Below the pieces are notes generated by a model. The model was not told the DNA's origin. It did not search any database and saw nothing but the letters and a program-made list of their open reading frames with translations. A stretch of 64,000 bases of DNA. Source: Ohtaekwangia sp035628875 (GTDB taxonomy: Bacteria; Bacteroidota; Bacteroidia; Cytophagales; Cyclobacteriaceae). Shown piece after piece: positions 33,420-42,201 of the stretch. The position numbers and the translations under genes were made by a program. Positions within the stretch are counted from its first letter, which is position 1. Each line of letters opens with the position of its first letter. The stretch spans positions 1-64,000 of the forward strand of contig DASPIZ010000020.1 of NCBI GenBank assembly GCA_035628875.1. The letters run 5' to 3'.

Positions 33420-34700
33420 TTACTTTTTATTCCGCTTCTTTTTCCGTTTTTGCTTTTCCGTTGGTGCCGGTTGTTCTTTTTGTTTTACCTGAAGTTCCTT
33501 TGGTTGTGCCCGAAGTTTTTCTAACGCATTTTTTGATGTAGTGACTTCATGTTCAAGTTCTGCTATCCGCTGCTTGTAATACGCCGCTAAATCATTTTTC
33601 TGTAGGTGCCGTTTTACGGTCATGATCCGGTCAAAACTTTGATCGATACGTTCTCTGGTGATTACGCCGCTCTCCACAAACTTTCGGATAATGCCGTGAA
33701 CCTTGTCAACTGTGCGTTCGTCGCTCCCGGCAATGTTATTCGAAAACGTCATGATATCAACACCGGCTGTAATCGCCAGCTTAATTGCTTCCTCAAAGCC
33801 ATAATGTTTCGTGATGGCATGCATTTGCATATCATCTGTAAAAACCAGACCATCAAAGTTTAACCGGCCGCGCAAAATTCCGTCCAATATAGGTTTCGAA
33901 AGCGTACCGGGATTTCCATTTTTATCCAGGTTGCGATTAACAATGTGTGACGTCATAACCGCGTCGGCATATCCGGAGTCAATTAAAACCTGATACGGTT
34001 TTAGCTCACGATCGGCCCAGGTATTGGTTACATCTGCGATGCCAAAGTGGGTATCCTGTTTGGAGCTTCCATGACCGGGGAAATGTTTTAAGGATGTGAT
34101 TACACCATATTTACGATGCTGCTTTATAAATTCTTTCGCCAGTAAGGCCACAGAATCTTCATTATTTGAAAAAGCGCGACCATGCTTCACAATTGCAGGG
34201 TTTGTAGGCTCAGCCGCAAGATCCACGACCGGAGCAAAGTTTACATTGATACCGAGGCCTGCTAAGGTGGCTGCGGTGGCTTCAGCGTAAAAACGAACCG
34301 AATCGAGGGAATTAGCTTTACCCATCGCTTCTGCTGTTATGGATCGTGGGAAACCATATTTGTCCTTTAACCGATTTACTTTCCCGCCTTCCTGATCGAT
34401 GCTGATAAACAACGGTATGGGTGCTGCCTGCTGGTAGGTCCAGGTAATTTTTTTCAAGGCGACGAAAGAATTCTGCGCAGGAATATTTTTTTCGAAAATG
34501 ATAATAGATCCCACTTTTCCTTCGCGAATTTCCCGAAGCACCTCAGCGTCAACCGCTGCTGTCGGGAAACCAATCAGGATCATCTGACCGATCTTAATAT
34601 CAAGACTGTCGCGTTGCTGGCCAAAGCAAAATGAATAGCTTGTCAGGATCACTATCAAAAGAAGAATAAACCGGGATGTTTGATGTTTAGTATTTTTCAT
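33420..34700 (-). CDS. Glycoside hydrolase family 3 protein, NagZ-like
   Basis: This 426-aa protein has a signal peptide (MKNTKHQTSRFILLLIVILT then SYSFCFGQ) and a GH3 N-terminal TIM-barrel domain. Visible motifs are LFISIDQEGGKVNRL (about 98), VNFAPVVDL (about 150), TSLKHFPGHGSSKQDTHFG (about 198, the His/Asp dyad of NagZ-type enzymes) and LVFTDDMQMHAIT (about 275, catalytic Asp). A C-terminal tail of about 60 residues is coiled-coil-like and ends in KRKKKRNKK. Family members remove beta-GlcNAc from muropeptides. The signal peptide places it in the periplasm, unlike the cytosolic NagZ of E. coli. It overlaps the DacB-like gene by 14 bp. Confidence 0.88.
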   Translation of the reverse strand: MKNTKHQTSRFILLLIVILTSYSFCFGQQRDSLDIKIGQMILIGFPTAAVDAEVLREIREGKVGSIIIFEKNIPAQNSFVALKKITWTYQQAAPIPLFISIDQEGGKVNRLKDKYGFPRSITAEAMGKANSLDSVRFYAEATAATLAGLGINVNFAPVVDLAAEPTNPAIVKHGRAFSNNEDSVALLAKEFIKQHRKYGVITSLKHFPGHGSSKQDTHFGIADVTNTWADRELKPYQVLIDSGYADAVMTSHIVNRNLDKNGNPGTLSKPILDGILRGRLNFDGLVFTDDMQMHAITKHYGFEEAIKLAITAGVDIMTFSNNIAGSDERTVDKVHGIIRKFVESGVITRERIDQSFDRIMTVKRHLQKNDLAAYYKQRIAELEHEVTTSKNALEKLRAQPKELQVKQKEQPAPTEKQKRKKKRNKK

Positions 34701-35970
34701 AAAAAGAATTGAGAATCCGCTGCATGTTATGTCTTATTTCATTCATAGAGGCTGTGAAGTTAGCATTCATGAAAGAAAAGATTAATGTTTTTCCACTTTT
34801 AGTCACCAGAAATCCGCTGAGTGCATGGGTGTTAGACAAAGTGCCTGTTTTTCCAAACACATACGGTTGGTCTGCAATGTACCAATTCTTCAATGTTCCG
34901 GGCTTACCTCCAACAGCGATAATCTTAAACAATCTTTCACGCGGAACTACAGCCGCTATCTGTTTCCATAATTCAACAACGGATCTTGGTGTTATCAGAT
35001 TGTAACGCGATAGCCCGGAGCCATCCACCCATACGACTTTATCCGGCCATTTTTCAAAGCGATTTTTTTGCATCCATTTAATGGCTATTTCCGGTTGAAG
35101 CGAATCGCTTAATACATTAGAGCACATCATCAGCAACTGCTCTGCAATCAAATTATCACTCTCCTGCATCATTGTTTTATACAGACTGTCTGACGGCACA
35201 CTGTATAATGTTTTTATGTCCGACGGTTTTTGCCGCATTACAGGTTGAACTTTCCGTTGTAAAGTATCACTGAGTAACTCGGTAATTAACTGCTGATCTA
35301 CACGAAAAGGAATCTTCCATTCATTTTTCCGCTTTCTTAAACCGGGATAATACATTGTGTTATTTGAAAAAGGATCACGGATCACTTTTGTTTCTTCCTG
35401 GTTTTCACCAACACTTAATAAACTCTTAAAATACCATGGCCATACATACACATCCTTAGTAAAGGGGTATACAAAAAAACAATTACCATAAATTGGAAAG
35501 GGAGAGCGCTCTGCCGAATAGGATGAATTGTAATCATCCCAGGCCCAGCCACTGCCAAAATGAGCGGTGTGAAAATTCGAGTTTGAAAAATACAACGCCT
35601 TTTGTTGCTGTTGAAGGAAGTCAAGCACCCTGTTATTCGAAAAAGTTTCCTTGTACTGGAAAGATGGATCGCCCGTGCCCCAGAATATCAACGAATCTTC
35701 TGTTTCAAGATATTCGATGCCGGGTATTGAATCCCCTAGAATAAGCAGGCTCGCAAACAGCGTTAGTATCTTTGTATTTGATGCTGGTGTAAAATATGCA
35801 GCGCCATTGTAATCGAAAACCGTTTCATCTTTTTCAGGATCATAGATTACAAAACCCGTGTGATCCTGAAATTTTTTTTCCGTTTTTTGAAACGTTTCTG
35901 TGAGTTGTTGATGCGCGACCGGTGCACATCCCGTTATAAAAATAAGAAACGCGATTACACCAATTCGCAT
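34687..35970 (-). CDS. dacB: D-alanyl-D-alanine carboxypeptidase/endopeptidase, PBP4 (DacB, S13 family) lipoprotein
   Basis: This 427-aa protein has a lipobox (FLIFITGC, Cys15). The active-site motifs of S13 peptidases are present: TPASNTKILTL (S-x-x-K, about residue 64), QESDNLIAEQ (S-x-N, about 275) and FGKTGTLSN (K-T-G, about 375). PBP4-type enzymes cleave D-Ala-D-Ala and cross-links in peptidoglycan. A lipid anchor would hold it at the inner or outer membrane. Its end overlaps the GH3 gene by 14 bp and its start abuts a DinB gene, so all are cotranscribed. Confidence 0.92.
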   Translation of the reverse strand: MRIGVIAFLIFITGCAPVAHQQLTETFQKTEKKFQDHTGFVIYDPEKDETVFDYNGAAYFTPASNTKILTLFASLLILGDSIPGIEYLETEDSLIFWGTGDPSFQYKETFSNNRVLDFLQQQQKALYFSNSNFHTAHFGSGWAWDDYNSSYSAERSPFPIYGNCFFVYPFTKDVYVWPWYFKSLLSVGENQEETKVIRDPFSNNTMYYPGLRKRKNEWKIPFRVDQQLITELLSDTLQRKVQPVMRQKPSDIKTLYSVPSDSLYKTMMQESDNLIAEQLLMMCSNVLSDSLQPEIAIKWMQKNRFEKWPDKVVWVDGSGLSRYNLITPRSVVELWKQIAAVVPRERLFKIIAVGGKPGTLKNWYIADQPYVFGKTGTLSNTHALSGFLVTKSGKTLIFSFMNANFTASMNEIRHNMQRILNSFYEKY

Positions 35971-36486
35971 TTATTTCTGGAGGTAGCGATTCAACAAAAT
36001 ATTACAATGATGGCTTTCATGACCGGCGATGATATAGCCCAGATTCAATACGGATATTTCAGTGCCATTGGCTGACCCGGTTCGTTCAAACATTTCTTCT
36101 GAAAAGCTTGCATAAAGATCAACTGTGGTCTGGCGTAATGTCTTCATTTCTGCTGCAATCTGGTTTATTGAACGTTGATGTGCATTGGCCTCAGGTGCAT
36201 ACAATTGTTCATCAAATCCCGCCAAGGGTGTTTTATCGTTCCTCGCTATACGAAGTGCCCGGTAAGCAAATATACGTTCAGCATCCATCATGTGACACAA
36301 CAATTCTTTAATGCTCCACTTCTCTGGTTGATATCTGCATTCACCCTTTTCTTCCGGAATAGAAGTTAATATTTCCTGTAGTCGCTTAGCAGCGGCATGC
36401 AAAGCTTCCATCAAATCATAATCCTTTACAAGGCCAACGTAGCCCTTGTAAAACGGCGGCACTGTCTGGAGCTGGGGTCTTTTCAT
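35971..36486 (-). CDS. DinB family protein, cotranscribed with dacB
   Basis: This 171-aa protein has the DinB_2 helical bundle with histidines in LLCHMMDAERIFAYRALR (about residue 65) and IAGHESHHCNILLNRYL (about 153), and the RYQPEKWSIKE motif typical of this subgroup. Its stop abuts the dacB start with no gap, and it begins 13 bp after the histidine kinase gene. It is a probable metal-dependent transferase or hydrolase with an unknown small substrate. Confidence 0.82.
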   Translation of the reverse strand: MKRPQLQTVPPFYKGYVGLVKDYDLMEALHAAAKRLQEILTSIPEEKGECRYQPEKWSIKELLCHMMDAERIFAYRALRIARNDKTPLAGFDEQLYAPEANAHQRSINQIAAEMKTLRQTTVDLYASFSEEMFERTGSANGTEISVLNLGYIIAGHESHHCNILLNRYLQK

Positions 36487-36499
36487 AAAAGCGTTAAAT

Positions 36500-39163
36500 T
36501 TAATTTATTCTTGGCAACATGATATCCAGTGTTGTCCCTTTTCCATATTCGGATTTTAATTTTATCGTTCCATTTAATCGCTCTACGGCCTGCTTCACAA
36601 TGTACATCCCTAATCCGGACCCTTGTGACCGATCGGTGGCCCGGTAAAACATATTAAAAATTTTATCAACATATTCTGTTTTAATCCCAATTCCATTGTC
36701 TTCAAAAATCAACCGGGTATGATCTTTTGTGCAGACAATTTCAATCTTTAAATAACTATCTACCTCCTGGTTCAGGTACTTGTAAGCATTCGAGATGATG
36801 TTGCTAAAAATTATCTTTAATCGCAGCTTATCCGATTTACAAATGACTTTCGGAACACTGGTATGAATTTCTGTTTTTAGCTGGTGAAAGTTATCAAGGT
36901 ATTCCAATTCAGTGATGCAGCTTTTGGCCAATACCTGAAGATCAATTTCTTCGTGTACAATATCAACCCTGTTCACCCTTGCATAGTCCAGCATAGAGCG
37001 GATAAATTCATCGAGTTTTTTAACACGCCCTTCAATCTTTAGCAAATATTGCTGAAGCGCTTCCGGGTCCCTGTCAAGATTCGCCAGGTTAATCAATCCC
37101 ATGATTGAGCTGAGCGGTGAACGCAGGTCATGGGATGTTTTATACATTAACTGGTCAAGCTCAAAGTTGCGCTCACTGAGTTGCTCGAGTGTTGACTTCA
37201 ATTCAAGTTCCTGCGCAGCAAGTTGCTTATTTTGTTCTGTAAGTTCTTCATTAAGCGCTTTAACACTTAGCTCCATCCTGTTTCGTTCGGTAATATTGCG
37301 GATAAACATGGCGGCGCCAATTACCTTACCGCGATCATCGTAAATCGGGTTGAAGGAGGTTTCGAGAAAGAGGTTTCCCGGATGTTGATTTTCTACGGTA
37401 AGCCGTTTTCCGCGGAACGCTTTCATGCCGTTTTGTTTCACGCGTGAAGACACCTCGCTAGGTAACACTTCAAGAAAATTATCGCCTACAGAAATCGTAA
37501 CCCCATACACATCTTCTATTCCCTTCGCATAAGAATTATTGAAAAGGATAATGCGGAAATCGCGATCAATGGCGAGAATTCCATCCGAAGTACTCTCCAT
37601 AACGCCCCGGAGGTTTGCGTTAATCGAGTTGATGATTTGCTCATACTTTTTGCGATGTGTTATATCCTGTACGAAAACAGCAACACCCTTTACCTTTTTG
37701 TTCTCATCATGGATCGGGTTATACGCAACCTGTATGTAACCGGTGTACTTTGGAAATTCCTGGTAATGTTCTGTAACGAAATGTTTTCCATGAAGGGCTT
37801 TCACCAACTCGGTCTTTACCCACTTTTTATCTTCATGCTTGATGTACTGAATTTTATTCGCACCTATCTTAATATCCGCACCATATAACATTTTCATAAT
37901 GTTCTTATGGCGATGATTGAATGCCGTGTAACAGAAATTTTGATCTACCGAAAAAATCGATTCATCTGAGCTTTCAAGAACACCTTCGAGGTTTTCATGC
38001 AAATGTTTGATTTCTGCTTCTGCTTTTTTGAGGTATGTGATCTCCGTGACAAAACCAATGACAAAGCGTTCACCCTTTTCGTTGATGTACCGCGATTTTA
38101 CGGTTAACAAATGATGTGGCTTGCCGTTGCGCGTTAAAATTTCATCTGTGGTGATTGTTTTACCCGTACGAAGTACCTGCTTATCGGTTTTATAAAAAAC
38201 TTCTGCTTCTTTTTTAGGGATTAAATCAGTATCTGTTTTTCCTAAAATTTGCTTGCGGCTATGGCCCAGGAGTTCACAAAATTTATCGTTAAATAGCACC
38301 CACCGATGATTACTGTCTTTAACAAAGATTGGCGCTGCCACGGTGTTCACAATGTTATCTAGAAAATTACGCGATTCGATAAGCTGGACTTCCGCTTGTT
38401 TTTCTTTTGAAATATCACGCAATGTGCCAACAAAATAATTGGCTTTGCCTTCATGTTTCAACAAACTGATATTCAAAACCGCCTTGAACGTCTCTCCGTT
38501 TTTTCTTTTAAGATCAGTTTCAATCTGCTTTAACGTTTGCTTAGCTTTTAGCAGTTTAAGGATTTCACGTTGTTGAAGCTTGTCACCGAAAATTGAAGTG
38601 GGCTTCTGTTTTTCGATTTCACGAAACGAGCGGTATCCAGTCATATTTAAAAACGCTTCATTCACATAAATAAATTCACTGTCAAGGATTCCCATAAAAA
38701 TCCCTTCCGAAAGATTCCGGTTAACGGTTTCGAGCAATTCATTTGTTTTACGAACCTCCTCGACAGCATTTTTCTGTTCTGTGATGTCCCTGAAGTTGGA
38801 TACAATTCCGTTTATTTCATCGATATGTAAAAAGTTTGTAAGGCGGGATTCAGACCAGATGTAGTGTCCTTTTTTATGCCTGATACGTTGGAACAGGGTA
38901 AGGCCTTTTCCTGGTTTATTGAGCAACGATAAAAATGATTCGGCAGCCATTTCTGCATCGTCAGGATGAAGGAAAAAAGTACCTGGCTTATCAAGTATTT
39001 CATGTTGCCGATATCCCGCAATATGCTCCACGGAATGACTTACATATTTTACCCGGCCTTGCTTATCATACAAAATGATTCCTTCATGCGCATTTTCTAT
39101 TAATGCTTTGAATTGTTTATCGGTGAGATAGTTTGATAGAATTTTCTTTCGTTTGGACTTCAT
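36500..39163 (-). CDS. Multi-PAS sensor histidine kinase, cytosolic
   Basis: From the ATG at 39163 the protein is 887 aa. It has about five PAS/PAC domains in series, marked by repeats such as YVSHSVEHIAGYRQHEI, FIYVNEAFLNMTGYRS, WVLFNDKFCELLGHSRKQIL and FNPIYDDRGKVIGAAMFIRN. A coiled-coil segment follows (ELTEQNKQLAAQELELKSTL). The dimerisation/phosphoacceptor helix is HDLRSPLSSIMGLINLA, with the phospho-His, and the HATPase is DNGIGIKTEYVDKIF and GSGLGMYIVKQAVERL near the C-terminus. No TM or signal peptide and no receiver domain. No response regulator is adjacent, so its partner is elsewhere. The propeller gene lies 128 bp upstream on the same strand. Confidence 0.9.
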   Translation of the reverse strand: MKSKRKKILSNYLTDKQFKALIENAHEGIILYDKQGRVKYVSHSVEHIAGYRQHEILDKPGTFFLHPDDAEMAAESFLSLLNKPGKGLTLFQRIRHKKGHYIWSESRLTNFLHIDEINGIVSNFRDITEQKNAVEEVRKTNELLETVNRNLSEGIFMGILDSEFIYVNEAFLNMTGYRSFREIEKQKPTSIFGDKLQQREILKLLKAKQTLKQIETDLKRKNGETFKAVLNISLLKHEGKANYFVGTLRDISKEKQAEVQLIESRNFLDNIVNTVAAPIFVKDSNHRWVLFNDKFCELLGHSRKQILGKTDTDLIPKKEAEVFYKTDKQVLRTGKTITTDEILTRNGKPHHLLTVKSRYINEKGERFVIGFVTEITYLKKAEAEIKHLHENLEGVLESSDESIFSVDQNFCYTAFNHRHKNIMKMLYGADIKIGANKIQYIKHEDKKWVKTELVKALHGKHFVTEHYQEFPKYTGYIQVAYNPIHDENKKVKGVAVFVQDITHRKKYEQIINSINANLRGVMESTSDGILAIDRDFRIILFNNSYAKGIEDVYGVTISVGDNFLEVLPSEVSSRVKQNGMKAFRGKRLTVENQHPGNLFLETSFNPIYDDRGKVIGAAMFIRNITERNRMELSVKALNEELTEQNKQLAAQELELKSTLEQLSERNFELDQLMYKTSHDLRSPLSSIMGLINLANLDRDPEALQQYLLKIEGRVKKLDEFIRSMLDYARVNRVDIVHEEIDLQVLAKSCITELEYLDNFHQLKTEIHTSVPKVICKSDKLRLKIIFSNIISNAYKYLNQEVDSYLKIEIVCTKDHTRLIFEDNGIGIKTEYVDKIFNMFYRATDRSQGSGLGMYIVKQAVERLNGTIKLKSEYGKGTTLDIMLPRIN

Positions 39164-39291
39164 CCGGCCAGGGTACTGCAATGGTAAAACAAACTAAAAT
39201 CGTAGAGGGTATTATGCACTGTGGCCATCTTTTTTTACCTACATCACGGCATACCGGATTTTTCGTTCCGGCCTTTTAAATTAACTAAAAT

Positions 39292-42015
39292 TTACTGCTC
39301 TTCTATATTTTCTGTGATTTGTGTTTCCTGCCGTTGCGTAAGGAATCGTTTGAGCCGGTGGTTTTTCTCCAGTGATCGCAGCATCATCTCGCGGAGATAT
39401 CCTTCCACCGGCAAAACCAGCATGGCAATGATCACCTGAATGATAAAATCGATAACCGGACTTGTCCTCGTTTCAAATGTTTCTCCTACAATCGTTTCAA
39501 TGAATTGAATCAGCATGATAATGGTAAGTAGCATCAATAGCCGACTCACAATTCTGTAACGTGCGCTTAAGCGGAAAGAGAGTAAAACGAAAAAGGCAAA
39601 CACCAAAACTTCCAGGGCATAAAACCAGGGGCGCTTCCAATACGGAGGAATCACCGCTATACTGATCTCCTGCATGTCTTTTGATCTTCCCAGTATATCG
39701 CGTGACTGAACTTCAAGTTTATAATCGCCTGCGGGCAAATAGGGAAAATTAATTACGTTGTTTACGTTAGACCACGTCGTCCATGTTTCATCCAGCCCCT
39801 GAAGTTTGTACCGGTACTCGATCGCCATGGAGGCAAGATAATCCGGTTGCACTATCTCCACCGTTACAGAACTATTTTCCTGATCGACGTTAAACTGGCT
39901 CAAGCCACCTGATTTTAACCCGGCATTTACAAACGACTTCATCATAATCGGAAACCCATCGTTGTAAGGTGTTACCCTGTCGCTGTAAAAACGAAACAAT
40001 TCATTATTTCCTGTTATAACCCAAAGATTTCCCGAGTTACCATCCGGTGATATATACCGAAGGTTTTGGAAGAGATTAAGAAAGCCAAGATTCTGATGGG
40101 CCGTGTTCAGCCCAAATAATTTCCAGCCATGGATATCGCGATACCACATCGCATTATTGTGCGCAAAGTAGTTCGTGAGATTGTGTTCCGATAACGAATC
40201 GATCTTATCAAAACCATTGATATCGTTCTTGTAACTGAAAAATCCCTGTGCATTAGAGAGAATAGTTTCTCCTTTCCATTGTACGCCTACTACTTCATCA
40301 TAATTTGGATTTGAAATTTCAATGACCTGGATATCGTTTACTTCATCACCATCATAAGTAAGCCGATAAACCTTGTCTAGCGCACAAAGCCACAGTTCCC
40401 GGTTGTCGCCCTCGAAAATGTAGGTGATCTGATCATGCAGGTTTTTCAACATTCCAGACGTTTTCCATTCGTTATCTTTATGGCGCAGTGCACTGACATT
40501 ATCGGAATACGTTGAGATAAGCAGTACATTTTGTTTTGTATTGTAAATGTATCGTGCTGGTTCGTCTGACAAATGACTTGCGTGCGTACCAACAACCTGG
40601 TAGGTACCTCCTAACCCAGCGGCAATCAATTTATTGTTTACCTCAAGGAGTTGTGTAATCTTGGCGTCTATGCCAGTCACCTTTTTGTATGCATAACGCG
40701 ATGTGCGTAAAACCTTCTGTGTTTTCTTGGTGCGTCGGGTTCTTGGAGACGCTTTCTTTTTTACTTCGGTGCGCGGGGCCTGTGTGTTTGTTACTTCTTC
40801 TTCTTTCTTATCGTTTTTATTCTTTCGCAAAAAAGAGAAGAACCCTTTTCGTTTGGATTCAGGCTCTGCTGTGGTGGATGTTTCCTTCTCGGGCTGGGTT
40901 GATTTTTTTTGCAGAAATGATCTTACCGGAACATCTACAAAATACGTTACTTCTTCGAAAACATCTTCGCGTTCCAATCGAAAAAGACCCAACGATGTGC
41001 CCACATAAACGTTGTTCTTAAATGAAATCGCACAAAGCAGATTACCCTGCAAACCGGGATAATGATTGAACGATCGGAATGGAAGGTAAGGCGCTATCCG
41101 TGTAAAGCCATAATCGTGAGCTGCCCAGATATTGTTGCTGTTGTCTTTAACCAACGCAAAAATTTCATTGTCGGGCAGCCCGGTGGCATAGTTAATGATT
41201 TCTTCGGTTTTTCCGGTTGCCGAATGAACGAACACCATACCACCACGCAGTGTTCCAATCACAATTAAATTATCGTTTACCCAGTGACCATTCACCAGCA
41301 CACTTTTGTTAATGTAATCCGCATCTTCTGTAACGAGCTCGCGTATTCTGAAATTTTTTGAAATGACGTAAAGTTTGTTATTTGTAAACCCCATTAAGTG
41401 GTAATCCTTATTACCGGAGGAGAATAAAACATCTTCGCCTTCCGGAAAAGCGAGTTCGGAACGGATTAATTTATCCTCCTGTATTCTGTATATCCCGCTT
41501 TTTGAGGTACTGATAAAAACGGATCCGAACAATTCGAAAATACTTTGAAAGGATCCGGTTAATTCAGTCGCCGGTATGGTGCTGGTTTTCTCATTTTCCA
41601 GAATAAAAATCTTTTCTTCATTTATGAAATACAACTTACCGGGTACACGTATCGTTTGGAAAATATTTTTTACGCCCTGCGAAAGCGTTTTTATTTCCGG
41701 CAAAGCATTTTCGTTATTTATCACTTTGCCAAAACCCGTTGCGCCTCCCCAATATAATTCGCCGTTTTCCGTGCCGGCAAGTGCATATATTGCGCCACTT
41801 CCCTTTATCAAATTCCAATTGCGGCCATCAAATTCCAAAATACCGCTTCGGGTTGCGAAATACATCAGGCCCTGTTTCGTTTGCACCATCTGGAAACAGA
41901 CGTTGTCCAGTTTATCGTCTGCCGGAGAAAAATGAGATAAAAAGTAATTACCAGATTGCGCGCTCGCAAAAAGCGTCCCGAGCCATATCATCAACACCAA
42001 AATATACCTCACCAT
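39292..42015 (-). CDS. Two-component-regulator-like propeller protein with Y_Y_Y domain but no kinase
   Basis: From the ATG at 42015 (MVRYILVLMIWLGTLFASAQ, signal peptide) the protein is 907 aa. Propeller strands follow, such as GLMYFATRSGILEFDGRNW and NNIWAAHDYGFTRIAPYLP. A Y_Y_Y-type domain lies near residues 720-800 (MAIEYRYKLQGLDETWTTWS, YLPAGDYKLEVQSRD). The C-terminus has about three TM segments (about 805-880) and a charged tail, with no HisKA, HATPase, HTH or GGDEF domain. About residues 370-445 form a basic low-complexity insertion (KRKGFFSFLRKNKNDKKEEE and KKKASPRTRRTKKTQK) in the middle of the propeller. It is unusual as a sensor without output. Confidence 0.82.
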   Translation of the reverse strand: MVRYILVLMIWLGTLFASAQSGNYFLSHFSPADDKLDNVCFQMVQTKQGLMYFATRSGILEFDGRNWNLIKGSGAIYALAGTENGELYWGGATGFGKVINNENALPEIKTLSQGVKNIFQTIRVPGKLYFINEEKIFILENEKTSTIPATELTGSFQSIFELFGSVFISTSKSGIYRIQEDKLIRSELAFPEGEDVLFSSGNKDYHLMGFTNNKLYVISKNFRIRELVTEDADYINKSVLVNGHWVNDNLIVIGTLRGGMVFVHSATGKTEEIINYATGLPDNEIFALVKDNSNNIWAAHDYGFTRIAPYLPFRSFNHYPGLQGNLLCAISFKNNVYVGTSLGLFRLEREDVFEEVTYFVDVPVRSFLQKKSTQPEKETSTTAEPESKRKGFFSFLRKNKNDKKEEEVTNTQAPRTEVKKKASPRTRRTKKTQKVLRTSRYAYKKVTGIDAKITQLLEVNNKLIAAGLGGTYQVVGTHASHLSDEPARYIYNTKQNVLLISTYSDNVSALRHKDNEWKTSGMLKNLHDQITYIFEGDNRELWLCALDKVYRLTYDGDEVNDIQVIEISNPNYDEVVGVQWKGETILSNAQGFFSYKNDINGFDKIDSLSEHNLTNYFAHNNAMWYRDIHGWKLFGLNTAHQNLGFLNLFQNLRYISPDGNSGNLWVITGNNELFRFYSDRVTPYNDGFPIMMKSFVNAGLKSGGLSQFNVDQENSSVTVEIVQPDYLASMAIEYRYKLQGLDETWTTWSNVNNVINFPYLPAGDYKLEVQSRDILGRSKDMQEISIAVIPPYWKRPWFYALEVLVFAFFVLLSFRLSARYRIVSRLLMLLTIIMLIQFIETIVGETFETRTSPVIDFIIQVIIAMLVLPVEGYLREMMLRSLEKNHRLKRFLTQRQETQITENIEEQ

Positions 42016-42201
42016 ATACCGCTTGTTCGTTCCGTGCGCAATCATGCCGGAGTTATTTGTCCCGTTCTTCTCGTCAATTGTGGGTATCAATACCGTGAAA
42101 TTTTCTGCTTGTCTCTTTGGGAAAAATGGGCTAAGTCAATGAAGCGACAGTTGGTCAAATATAAACAATTCTTTAATGATCTTCGGGCTACCTCCGACCA
42201 A

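Noticed and set aside
40689..41021. Plus-strand ORFs opposite the propeller insertion
   Set aside because: Cys/Leu/Phe-rich shadow of the Lys/Glu-rich minus-strand insertion; no start context.
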